Positions 17,927-26,394 of a DNA stretch of 64,000 nucleotides are shown one piece after another. Origin of the DNA: LMUY01 sp965198895 (GTDB lineage Bacteria; Pseudomonadota; Alphaproteobacteria; Acetobacterales; Acetobacteraceae); contig OZ240676.1 of the NCBI GenBank assembly GCA_965198895.1, positions 3,286,001-3,350,000 on the forward strand, written 5' to 3'. Both the position numbers and the translations under genes were made by a program. Position 1 is the first letter of the stretch. Every line of letters starts with the position of its first letter. Under the pieces are notes generated by a model that saw nothing but the letters and a program-made list of their open reading frames with translations, searched no databases and was not told the origin of the DNA.

Positions 17927-18465
17927 CCGGAGGAGGCGATGCGGATCGCCTCCTCCGCCGGGAGATGCAGGCCGTGGAGTGCCACGACCGTACAGCCACT
18001 GGCGATGACCAACGGCCAGCTGGTGAATTTAGGTCGCGGGCCGGCCGCGGCGGCCAAACCGGCCACACCCGCGCATCCCACGACGGCCCCCGCGATCACT
18101 TCGCCGACGCTATGCGCCCCCAGGCTGACCCGACTGTAGCCGACGATCAGCGCGGCCACCAACGGCACGCACGCGATCACCGCGTAAGAGACCCGGCCCC
18201 GAAACAGCAGCACCGCCAACCCGCCATACATGACACTGGCTGCTGCCGCGTGACCGCTGGGGCTCATCGAGTAATCGCTGCCGTAATTCTCCGACAACGC
18301 GACCAGCCCGGCTTTCAGGCCCAGCATCAAGCCGAACACGCTGCCGATGATGAGCAGCCAGGCGGCAACGCCGCGCCACCAGCCCATCACGACCAACGCC
18401 GCCGCGACAACGATGGCCAGCGGGAGCATGACCGCTTGGTCTGCGAAATCCGATACGTAAAGCAT
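17920..18465 (-). CDS. PAP2-superfamily membrane phosphatase
   Basis: The 181-residue protein has five to six hydrophobic segments. Two PAP2 motifs are visible: SPSGHAAAASVMYG, with the catalytic His, and YSRVSLGAHSVGEV, with the nucleophilic His. In the latter, the usual final Asp is Glu. The first motif (KxxxxxxRP) is weak: KAGLVALSENYG lacks the RP. Members remove phosphate from lipid phosphates, often undecaprenyl pyrophosphate, which would recycle the lipid carrier for polysaccharide export. Its stop overlaps the start of the GumC-like gene, which supports a shared polysaccharide role. Confidence 0.83.
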   Translation of the reverse strand: MLYVSDFADQAVMLPLAIVVAAALVVMGWWRGVAAWLLIIGSVFGLMLGLKAGLVALSENYGSDYSMSPSGHAAAASVMYGGLAVLLFRGRVSYAVIACVPLVAALIVGYSRVSLGAHSVGEVIAGAVVGCAGVAGLAAAAGPRPKFTSWPLVIASGCTVVALHGLHLPAEEAIRIASSGW

Positions 18466-18592
18466 GGTGAGCCCTGGTGAGTGCTGATCACTCTATCCTG
18501 GGGTAGGAGGATAAACGAAAGGTTACCCAAGACCAGTCTCTGCCATGAACAAATCGGCGGTCTGACAGGCGAATTTGTCGTATTACCGCCTC

Positions 18593-18604
18593 TATGACGT
18601 CATA
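18593..18604. promoter_or_regulatory. 12-bp perfect palindrome, possible operator
   Basis: TATGACGTCATA is fully self-complementary and lies in the AT-richer gap (18466-18649) upstream of the PAP2 gene and downstream of the Gly/Tyr-rich protein gene. A symmetric 12-mer suits a dimeric regulator, but nothing identifies the regulator and it could be chance. Confidence 0.3.
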
Positions 18605-18649
18605 AATTGTCAAGATGTCGGCGAAAGAACGAAAGACAGGCGCCCGCGA

Positions 18650-19075
18650 TCAGGGCGCGTCCGGTGATGGAACGTCGTGCAACGGGGCGGGCGCCGTTGC
18701 TGGGGCGCGCGGGAGACAACTGCAAATTGGGGCACGGTGGATCGGCCGGGCGCGATACACGACCCTGTGCCGTCGCGCCGGCGTTGGCTCGGGATAGAAT
18801 GGGGCGGGTGGTGGCGCGAGGTAGACCGGCGGGGCGTAGACCGGAGGCGGCAGGTACACCACCGGCGGGCCCGCATAGTATGGCCGCGGGTAATACCCAC
18901 CACCATACAGGCCGCCCAGGGCAACCCCCGCCCCGAACGCCGGGCCGAACCCGCCATACCCGTAACCGCGATAGCCACCACCCCAGTACCCCCAGGCCTT
19001 CGCCGGCCCGGCGGACGCGCAGGCAAAAGTGAGCACCGAGGCCGCCACCAAACCGCACCGTCGAAGCAACGCCAT
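18650..19075 (-). CDS. Small secreted Gly/Tyr/Pro-rich protein
   Basis: The 141-residue product begins with a clear signal peptide (LLRRCGLVAASVLTFACASAG, cleavage after about residue 27). A mature part built of Gly-Tyr repeats follows (GYWGGGYRGYGYGGFGP), then Pro-Tyr-Val repeats (VYLPPPVYAPPVYLAPPP) and a basic tail. I do not recognise a named family; similar short glycine-rich exported proteins are common in alphaproteobacteria and their function is unknown. Other long frames over the same bases lack signal peptide and domain features. It may belong to the envelope. Confidence 0.65.
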   Translation of the reverse strand: MALLRRCGLVAASVLTFACASAGPAKAWGYWGGGYRGYGYGGFGPAFGAGVALGGLYGGGYYPRPYYAGPPVVYLPPPVYAPPVYLAPPPAPFYPEPTPARRHRVVYRARPIHRAPICSCLPRAPATAPAPLHDVPSPDAP

Positions 19076-19159
19076 TACGGTCTCCGTCGCGAGTTAAATG
19101 CGTAATTCCGATTCAATCGTGGCGGAATTGCGGGCCGTGGTAGCGCGGCGCAAGCCTCC

Positions 19160-20458
19160 TCAGAACTCGCGCAGCACATCCCGTAGCGTGGTGCCTTCAT
19201 AGCGCGTCCGTACCAGGCCGCGGCGCTGCAGCGCGGGCACCAGGCCCTCGGTGATCTCCACCACAGTCCGCCGGCTGGACCGTTGAAAGGGGGTGCTCAC
19301 CAGGAATCCGTCGCCGCCGATCGCCTCCATCGCCTCGCCCATCTTCTCGGCCACCTCGTCCGGCGTCCCGATTAGCTGCAGGCCACCGTCGTAGCGTTCG
19401 GTGGCGAGCTGGCGCAGCGTCTTGCCGCTGCCCCACTGGGCGAACTTGTCGAGCGATCCTTGCTCGCCGTTGGTGGTCAGCGGCGGCAATTCCTTGTCCA
19501 GGTCGAACTGGGAGAAATCGATGTCGGTAACGGTGCCGATCGCGGCCAGCCCGGCCTCGATGAAGGCGGGGTTGTTCACCATCCGGCGATGCTTGGCCCA
19601 GGCCTCGTCGGTGGTTTCGGCGATGACCGGGTAGATCAGGAACAGCACCTTGATGTCGTCAGGATTACGGCCCGCCGCGGCCGCCCGGGCGCGGACGTCG
19701 TCGCGGTACGACTTCATGCCGCTATAGCCATTCGCCGTGGCGATGATGCTGTCGGCGGTGCGGGCGGCGAACTCCCGGCCCCGTGGCGAGCCGCCGGCCT
19801 GGACGAAGGTGGGCCGGCCCTGGGGCGAGGGCACCGTGTTCAGCGGGCCGCGGCATTTGAAGAAGCGGCCCTCGAAGTTGATCGGCTTGACCTTGGTATG
19901 GTCGGCGAAGGTGCCGGTGGCGCGGTCCATCACCACCGCGTCCGGACCCCAGGAGTCGAATAGCCGGCAGACCAGCTCCACGTATTCGTCAGCCATGGCA
20001 TAGCGCTGTTCACGCGGCGGTAACTCGTCCATGCCAAAATTCTGGGCAGCGGCGTCCTCGCCGGATGTGACGATGTTCCAGCCGAACCGCCCGCCTGCGA
20101 TATGGTCCAGCGTCGTCGCGAGCCGGGCCAGCATGAACGGCGGGTAGGCCATGGTGGACATGGTCGCCACCACGCCCATCCGGCTGGTCTGCGACGCGAT
20201 CATGGCGGCGAGCGGCATCGGGTCGTGCTTGGGCGCCTGCAGGGCGTGCTTCAGCGTGGCCTCGGCGGTGCCGCGGTAGGCTTCGGACACCATCAGCGTG
20301 TCCTCCAGCATAATGTAGTCGAAGCAGGCCCGCTCCATCGCCTGCGCCATCTCGACGTAGAACTTGCCGTCCCAGGGTGGGGTCATGGGGGCGTAGGGGT
20401 GGTTCCACTCGCCGGCTGAGAAGTTGCAGAACCAGGCGAGGTGGAAGCGGTTGGACAT
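19160..20458 (-). CDS. LLM-class FMN-dependent monooxygenase (NtaA/DszA/SnaA group)
   Basis: This 432-residue luciferase-like TIM-barrel protein would oxidise a substrate with FMNH2 supplied by a separate flavin reductase, which is not encoded in this window. Family signatures include FHLAWFCNFSAGEWNHP, the barrel segment RFGWNIVTSGEDAAAQNFG and the phosphate-binding PTFVQAGGSPRGREFAA. The NtaA/DszA/SnaA group acts on nitrilotriacetate, sulfones and similar molecules; the substrate here is unknown. AGGAG precedes the ATG. It lies downstream of the class V aminotransferase (45 bp). A paralogue with the same organisation lies at 42824-44128. Confidence 0.92.
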   Translation of the reverse strand: MSNRFHLAWFCNFSAGEWNHPYAPMTPPWDGKFYVEMAQAMERACFDYIMLEDTLMVSEAYRGTAEATLKHALQAPKHDPMPLAAMIASQTSRMGVVATMSTMAYPPFMLARLATTLDHIAGGRFGWNIVTSGEDAAAQNFGMDELPPREQRYAMADEYVELVCRLFDSWGPDAVVMDRATGTFADHTKVKPINFEGRFFKCRGPLNTVPSPQGRPTFVQAGGSPRGREFAARTADSIIATANGYSGMKSYRDDVRARAAAAGRNPDDIKVLFLIYPVIAETTDEAWAKHRRMVNNPAFIEAGLAAIGTVTDIDFSQFDLDKELPPLTTNGEQGSLDKFAQWGSGKTLRQLATERYDGGLQLIGTPDEVAEKMGEAMEAIGGDGFLVSTPFQRSSRRTVVEITEGLVPALQRRGLVRTRYEGTTLRDVLREF

Positions 20459-20503
20459 GCGGGGGCTCCTGTTGGACTGCAGGCAGGCAAGATCGATGCC
20501 GCG

Positions 20504-21652
20504 TCAGTCGGGGCGGATTTGCCGCAGGGCAGTGGCGAAGCGCGCCACGTCCGCATCGTCGTTGTAGACGTGCGCGCCGAGCCGCATCACCCCGCCGCGT
20601 TCGGCGACATACACCCCCTGTTCGGCCAGGCTGGCGAGGGCGGCGTCCGTACTCACCCCGGCCGGCGGGCGCAAACCGAGGATGTGGGGCGGGCGCAATG
20701 CCCGCGGCACGGGCGTCCAGCCGCATGATTCGGCCTCGGTTGCAAGCAGGTCGGTCAGATGGCGCAGCCGGGCGGCCACCGGGTCGCGCCCCCACTGCCG
20801 CAGCAGGGTCATGCCCGCCAGTGCCATCGGCAGGCTGACGGGATTGAGGCGCTCACCCATGTCATAGCGTCGCGCGGTGGGAATGGGGCTGCCCAGCGAC
20901 CCGGTGAAGGGGGCCGCTCCACCCACATGGTTAGCACCGTGCCGTTCCAGCGGCGTGCCGTTCTGGCGGTGCGGGGCGGCATAGAGGAAGGCCAGGGTGT
21001 ACGGGCCAAGGACCCACTTATAGGTTGGAAACACCAGGTAGTCGGCTCCGAGCGTGGCGACGTCGAGCGGCAGGATCCCCGCCGCCTGGGTCGCGTCCAC
21101 CACGATCGCCGCGCCCTGGTCGCGCAACGACGGGACGAGCCGTGCGATGTCGATCAGCGTGCCGTCCGTCCAATGCAGCGGCGTCAGGGCGGCGACGGCG
21201 ATCGGCGGCAGACCCGGCTGCCGGATGCGGGCGAGCAGGGCGGCAGTCCAATCCCCATCCGCTGGCTTGGCCACGATGTCCAGAGTGGCGCCGCGCAGCT
21301 GCACCTGGCGGGCCCATGCCAGCGATTGGGAGGGGAACTCGCCGTCCACAAGCAGGATGCGACTGCCGGACGGGACGGCCAGGTTGGCAGCGGCGGTGGC
21401 AACCCCGTAGGCCACGGATGGGACAAGTGCGATATCGTCCGCGGTGGCGCCGATGAAGCTGGCAGCGGCGGCGCGGACGGCCTCGGCGTCTTGATGCGAC
21501 GCGTCGGCCTGCATCAGCCACGGCATGCTCTTGGCCGCGACGCCCGCCTCTCCGGCCTCGCGGACGGCGTGCGGCAGGGGCGTGTAGGACGCATTGTTCA
21601 GGTAGGCGACGTCGCGGGGCACGTCGAACAGGTGGCGTTGGGGAGCGAGCAT
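20504..21652 (-). CDS. Class V PLP-dependent aminotransferase / cysteine desulfurase-like
   Basis: The 382-residue fold-type I enzyme has the PLP lysine at Lys212 (FPTYKWVLGP) and the ring-pairing Asp186 (VVDATQAAG). The opening DVAYLNNASYTPLPHAV matches the kynureninase/isopenicillin-epimerase-like branch of class V enzymes. The substrate cannot be read. It is followed on the same strand by the LLM monooxygenase gene, which suggests they act on the same compound. Its ATG is 94 bp from the divergent formate dehydrogenase start. Confidence 0.88.
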   Translation of the reverse strand: MLAPQRHLFDVPRDVAYLNNASYTPLPHAVREAGEAGVAAKSMPWLMQADASHQDAEAVRAAAASFIGATADDIALVPSVAYGVATAAANLAVPSGSRILLVDGEFPSQSLAWARQVQLRGATLDIVAKPADGDWTAALLARIRQPGLPPIAVAALTPLHWTDGTLIDIARLVPSLRDQGAAIVVDATQAAGILPLDVATLGADYLVFPTYKWVLGPYTLAFLYAAPHRQNGTPLERHGANHVGGAAPFTGSLGSPIPTARRYDMGERLNPVSLPMALAGMTLLRQWGRDPVAARLRHLTDLLATEAESCGWTPVPRALRPPHILGLRPPAGVSTDAALASLAEQGVYVAERGGVMRLGAHVYNDDADVARFATALRQIRPD

Positions 21653-21746
21653 GCTCGATCATACGGGATTGACACGGTGTCGTGCCACAGTCGCTTAAGC
21701 GGCCAACGAACTTCGTATCACCCGCTCGCGTTGCGGGGGTGCAGCG

Positions 21747-24700
21747 GTGGAGTGCAGGCAGTTGAAGAAGCTTCGGCGTGGCGTCGGCGAGCGGGTCAGC
21801 AACTTCGTCAAGGACTGGTCTATCCCGCGCCAGATCGCCGGGCAGAGCGTCATGGGCAAGGCGGCCGAAAGTGCCACCTCGCGCGCACTGCGTCCCCGGC
21901 TTGAGGAGGCCGATAGGGTCGGTAGCAGCATCTGCCCGTTCTGCGCCGTCGGCTGCAGCCAGCTCGTGTATGCCAAGAACGGCAAGCCGATCCACATCGA
22001 AGGCGATCCGCGCAGCCCGGTGAACCAGGGCACGCTCTGCCCCAAGGGCGCATCGACCCTCGGTGTGCTGCTGTCGCCCCTTCGCCAGACTTCGGTGCTC
22101 TACCGCGCACCGAAGGCGACCGAGTGGGAGGAGAAGCCACTCGACTGGGCCATGGAGCGGATCGCGCAACTGACCAAGCGCACGCGCGACGAGACGTTTA
22201 CCGAGGCGCTGCCGGATGGCCGGGTGGTGAACCACACCACGGGCATCGCCTCGCTGGGCGGGGCGACGCTGGACAACGAAGAGAACTACCTGATCAAGAA
22301 GCTCCTCGGGGGTGGGCTGGGCGTCGTCAGTATCGAGAACCAAGCTCGAATCTGACACTCCTCATCGGTGCCTAGTTTAGGCACCTCCTTCGGACGCGGC
22401 GCCGCAACTCTGGCCCTTTGGGACCTGCAGAATTCGGACGTCATCGTCAACATGGGCTCCAACATGGCGGAGAACCATCCGATCGCGTTCCGCTTCGTCG
22501 TCGAAGCGCAGCGCAAGGGTGCGACGTTCATCCATGTGGATCCGCGCTTCACCCGGACCAGCGCGCTGGCGGACATTCACGCCACGATCCGGCCGGGGAC
22601 GGACATCGCCTTTCTGGGCGGGCTGATCCACTACATCCTGGAGAATGATTTGTGGTTCCGGGAGTATGCCCTGAACTACACCAATATCGCCCACATCATT
22701 GAGGACGGCTACGCCGATCCGGAAACCGGCGATGGCTTGTTCTCGGGCTTCGATTCCGGGACTGAATCCTACAAGGAGGACACCTGGCAGTACAAGGGCA
22801 AGACAGTCCCGTCCTCGATCGCCGAGCACCGGGTCGGGTCGCCGCAGGCTGGCCCGGGCAAGGAGACCATGTCCGACTCGCCGCCGCCGATGGACCCGAC
22901 GCTCGAACATCCAAACTGCGTCTACCAGATCATGCGCCGCCACTATGTCCGCTACACGCCGGAGATGGTGGAGCGGGTGACCGGGTGCAGCGCGGCGACG
23001 TTCCTGCGGATCGCGGACCTGATTGCCAAGAACTCCGGGCGGGAGAAGACGGGTGCGTTCTGCTACGCCGTGGGCTGGACGCATCACACGACGGGCGTGC
23101 AGATCATTCGCGCCTGCGCGATCGTGCAGAGCCTGCTGGGCAATATCGGCCGGCCTGGCGGCGGCATCATGGCGCTGCGCGGCCACATCAGCATCCAGGG
23201 CAGCACGGACATCCCGACGCTCTACAACATGCTGCCGACCTACCTGCCGCAGCCCAACGCGTTCCATAACCACACCACGCTGCGGGACTACATCGAGACG
23301 GAAACGCCGCCGACCGGGTGGTGGAACAACTTCCCCAAATACGCCATCAGCCTGCTGAAGGCCTGGTACGGCGAGAATGCGACGGCCGAGAATGAGTATG
23401 GCTACCAGCACTTGCCGAAGTTGACCGGCGACCTGTCGCAACTGCCGATGACCATGGCGATGGCAGACGGTGTGGTGAAGGGCCAATACATCGTCGGCCA
23501 GAACCCAGTTGTGGGTGCGGTGAACTCCGACTTGGTGGAGCGCGGGCTCTCGAAGCTCGAATGGCTCGTGGTGCGTGACTTCGCGATGAGCGAGACCGCC
23601 AGTTTCTGGCAGAAGGGCCGGCTGGTTCAGCGCCGCGAGTTGTCGCCGGAGCAGATCGATACCGAGGTCTTTTTCCTGCCCGCTGCCCTGGTGGCGGAGA
23701 AGGAGGGCAGTGTCACGAACACCAGCCGGTTGGTCCAATGGCACGACGTCGCGTGCGACGCCCCGGGCGATAGCCGGTCTGACCTCTGGTTCATCTACCA
23801 CCTCGGCAAGCGGCTGAAGGAGTTATACGCCGACAGCACCGAGACGAAGGACCGCGCGATCCAGGATCTCACCTGGGACTATCCGGTGCATGGCGAGCGG
23901 CACGAGCCGGACGCAGAAGCCGTTTTGCGGGAGATCAACGGCTACACCGTGGCGGACCGCAAGCAGGTCGAGAAATACCAAGACCTTAAGGACGACGGCA
24001 GCACCGCCTGCGGCGGCTGGATGTATTGCGGGATCTACCCGAAAGACGGGCACAACGTCGCGCGCTCGCGCAAGTCGGACGCCCCGGGCACGGACAGCAA
24101 CCACTTAGGCTGGGCCTTTGCATGGCCCTCCAACCGCCGCAATCTGTACAACCGGGCCTCGGCCGATCCCGCGGGCAAGCCGTGGTCCGAGCGCAAGAAG
24201 CTGGTCTGGTGGGACGAAGGCGAAGGCAAGTGGGTCGGCAACGACATCCCCGACTTCCTGCCCGACCGCCGCCCGGATTACCGTCCCGACTGGAGCAAGC
24301 ATCCGCACGGGATGGACGCACACGGTGGTCAGCTGCCATTCATCATGGAGTCGGACGGCTACTGTCAGCTGTTCGTCCCGTCGGGGCTGAAGGACGGACC
24401 GCTGCCGACCTATTACGAGCCGCTCGAGAGCCCGGTGCAGAACGTGATGTACGGCCAGCAACACAACCCGACGGCCAAGATCTGGAAGCGGCCCGGCAAC
24501 GAACTGCATGCGGTGGGCGACCCGCGCTTCCCCTACGTGTTCACCACCTACCGCCTGACCGAACTGCATTGCGGCGGCGTGATCGGCCGCGTGACGCCGC
24601 ATACCGCGGAGTTGCAGCCCGAAGCTTTCGTGGAGATCTCTCCCGAACTGGCCGGTAAGCTTGGCATCCGCAACCTGGACTGGACCGTGCTCACCACCCT

Positions 24701-24953
24701 GCGTGGCGAGATCGAGGTGCGCGCCCTGGTGACCGAGCGGATGCGCCCACTGACGATTGATGGGCGCGTGGTGCACCAGGTTGGCATGCCCTGGGTGTTC
24801 GGGTGGGAAGGCTACGCCCGCGGCGACATCGCCAACGTGCTGCTGGCCATCTCCGGCGATGCGAACACCAGCATCCACACGACCAAGGCCGTCACCGTGA
24901 ACCTTCACAAGGGCCGCCTATTCCAACCCGGCGGGGTGGGCCGTGGCCAGTAG
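21747..24953 (+). CDS. fdhA: Selenocysteine-containing formate dehydrogenase, catalytic (alpha) subunit
   Basis: Read through the in-frame TGA at 22353-22355, this is one 1068-residue molybdopterin oxidoreductase that oxidises formate to CO2. The N-terminal [4Fe-4S] cysteines are 63, 66, 70 and 98 (SICPFCAVGC ... GTLCPKG). The UGA falls at residue 203 in VSIENQARI-U-HSSSVPSLG, exactly the Sec site of FdnG/FdhF-type enzymes, and similarity continues at once (SFGRGAATLALWD, NMGSNMAENHPIAF). A molybdopterin-dinucleotide domain ends the protein (LHCGGVIGRVTPHTAELQPE). No Tat signal peptide is visible, and a stop lies in frame at 21696, so the enzyme may face the cytoplasm. The start is GTG 21747, with ATG 21852 as an alternative. 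The downstream genes encode its iron-sulfur and membrane subunits. Confidence 0.95.
22356..22385 (+). promoter_or_regulatory. SECIS-like hairpin directing selenocysteine insertion
   Basis: Right after the UGA (22353-22355) comes an 11-nt spacer, then a perfect 8-bp stem (22367-22374 with 22378-22385; GGTGCCTA / TAGGCACC) closed by the small GU-containing loop GTT, or AGTTT if the last pair is open. Bacterial SECIS elements are short hairpins inside the coding region about 11 nt after the UGA, with a GU in the apical loop that binds SelB. The position and loop fit well. Confidence 0.85.
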
Positions 24954-25254
24954 CGCGCCTGGTCGCAAGGCGCTGGAGCATATCGACCAGGTCCTCGCGG
25001 GGCGGCCAAAGAAGAACGACCACGTGCTTTCGCAGGCGACGATGTGCCTGTCGGAATTTCGCGACCGCCTGGTTTCGGACTTGCGGCTTGCTGGGATAAC
25101 ACCCGCACAGCGCAAGCAGTTGGATCACGTAAACGCCTTCATCACAGTCGTGCTCGGCATCCACTTTCCGCTCGGCGAAATCCCCTGGCCCGAGTTGGAG
25201 AAGGCCCGCGCGTGGCTTGCCGAGGTCGTCGAGGCTGACGAGCCCGTCGCATGA
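24943..25254 (+). CDS. Small unknown protein of the formate dehydrogenase operon
   Basis: The 103-residue soluble protein starts with a GTG that overlaps the end of fdhA by 11 bp, and its own stop overlaps the next ATG, so it is translationally coupled on both sides. It contains a possible helical pair (RKALEHIDQVLAG, QRKQLDHVNAFITVVLG) and a Pro/Trp-containing end (GEIPWPELEKARAWL). There is no Cys cluster, signal peptide or membrane segment. I do not recognise it; the position suggests an assembly or maturation factor for the dehydrogenase, which is inference. Confidence 0.72.
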   Translation: MASSAPGRKALEHIDQVLAGRPKKNDHVLSQATMCLSEFRDRLVSDLRLAGITPAQRKQLDHVNAFITVVLGIHFPLGEIPWPELEKARAWLAEVVEADEPVA

Positions 25255-25475
25255 GCCAGAGCATGGATGGCGTGGTCACGGTCGTACAGGAGGGGCGCTT
25301 CCAGCTCACCGACGATCGCGGCGTGTCGCATCTGTTCATCCTCGGCCCCAACGCGGCAGCCGAAACCGACCAGCTGCCGCCGCTGCAGCGCCGGCAGGCC
25401 CGGGTCCGGGTGCACTACACGCCCGCCAAGAACGTCATCGGCAATTTGCTCTCCTCCATTTTCCTGCTGCCCTAA
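25251..25475 (+). CDS. Small unknown protein of the formate dehydrogenase operon
   Basis: The 74-residue product has its ATG overlapping the previous stop (ATGA). It looks like a small beta-barrel (SMDGVVTVVQEGRFQLTD, LFILGPNAAAETDQLPPLQ, RVRVHYTPAKNVIGNLLSS). No metal motif or signal peptide is seen. The family is not recognised. The tight coupling between the fdhA and fdhB genes argues that it is real and serves the same complex. Confidence 0.65.
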   Translation: MSQSMDGVVTVVQEGRFQLTDDRGVSHLFILGPNAAAETDQLPPLQRRQARVRVHYTPAKNVIGNLLSSIFLLP

Positions 25476-25485
25476 GGACGTCACC

Positions 25486-26394
25486 ATGTTCACGCATCCC
25501 CGCGCGCAGGAGGAGACACGCTCCCAGTTCGACCACATGATACCGAACGAGTCGGAGCTGACCTGCGGGACGTTGATCGAGCCAGGCAAGTCCTATGGCT
25601 TCTTCACCGACACCACCGTCTGCATCGGCTGCAAGGCGTGCGAAGTCGCGTGCAAGGAGTGGAACAACCTGCCCGCCGACAATTTGGGCATGACGGGGCA
25701 GAGCTACGACAACACCGGGGCGCTGTCGGCCAACACCTGGCGGCACGTGAACTTCATCGAGAAGGCGGGGCCTAAGGGCGTTCGCTCCGGCGAGCAGTCG
25801 CCGTTCCAGTCCGGCTGGCTGATGATGAGCGACGTCTGCAAGCACTGCCACAACGCGCCCTGCTTGGAGGCGTGCCCCACCGGCGCGCTGTTCAAGACCG
25901 AGTTCGACACCGTCGTCGTGCAGCAGGATATTTGCAACGGCTGTGGCTACTGCGTGCCGGCCTGCCCGTTCGGCGTAGTGGACCTGAACCCGCTGGACGG
26001 CAAAGCGCACAAATGCACCTTGTGTTACGACCGGCTGAAAGGCGGTCTGGAACCGGCCTGCGCGAAATCCTGCCCAACCGATTCCATCATGTTCGGCGAA
26101 CTGGGTGATCTGCAGGCGCGTGCGGAGCGCAGGGTTGTCGCGCTGAAGGAACGTGGCGTCGACTCGGCCTATCTATACGGCACGCCGGGGGCGCCAGGCG
26201 CCACGGGCGATATCGGCCACCTCAACGCCTTCTTCCTGCTGACTGACCGTCCGGAGACATACAACCTGCCGGCCGCACCCACCCGCGCGTCCAACCGCGT
26301 CATGCCCAGCCTGCTCACCGGGCTGGCAACCATCGCGGGATTGGCGTTGACCGCAGCGGCCTTGTTCGCCGGCAGCGCACGGGAGCGTCGCTGA
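25486..26394 (+). CDS. fdhB: Formate dehydrogenase iron-sulfur (beta) subunit
   Basis: The 302-residue protein carries four [4Fe-4S] ferredoxin motifs: CIGCKACEVACKEWN (Cys46, 49, 52, 56), CKHCHNAPCLEACPTGAL, CNGCGYCVPACPFGVVD, and CTLCYDR with AKSCPTDSI. This set wires electrons from the catalytic subunit to the membrane. A C-terminal hydrophobic segment (LLTGLATIAGLALTAAALF) matches the single membrane helix of FdnH-type subunits. ATG 25486 is chosen over the upstream open frame because AAGGA precedes it and the family begins there. Its stop overlaps the NrfD-like start (TGATG). Confidence 0.95.
   Translation: MFTHPRAQEETRSQFDHMIPNESELTCGTLIEPGKSYGFFTDTTVCIGCKACEVACKEWNNLPADNLGMTGQSYDNTGALSANTWRHVNFIEKAGPKGVRSGEQSPFQSGWLMMSDVCKHCHNAPCLEACPTGALFKTEFDTVVVQQDICNGCGYCVPACPFGVVDLNPLDGKAHKCTLCYDRLKGGLEPACAKSCPTDSIMFGELGDLQARAERRVVALKERGVDSAYLYGTPGAPGATGDIGHLNAFFLLTDRPETYNLPAAPTRASNRVMPSLLTGLATIAGLALTAAALFAGSARERR

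Noticed and set aside
20458..20504. Hidden gene between the class V aminotransferase and LLM monooxygenase
   Set aside because: The gap is only 45 bp and holds the ribosome binding site of the monooxygenase gene.
22353..22368. Formate dehydrogenase gene interrupted by a stop, a possible pseudogene or two genes
   Set aside because: The stop is exactly at the known Sec position, similarity resumes immediately and a SECIS-like hairpin follows.
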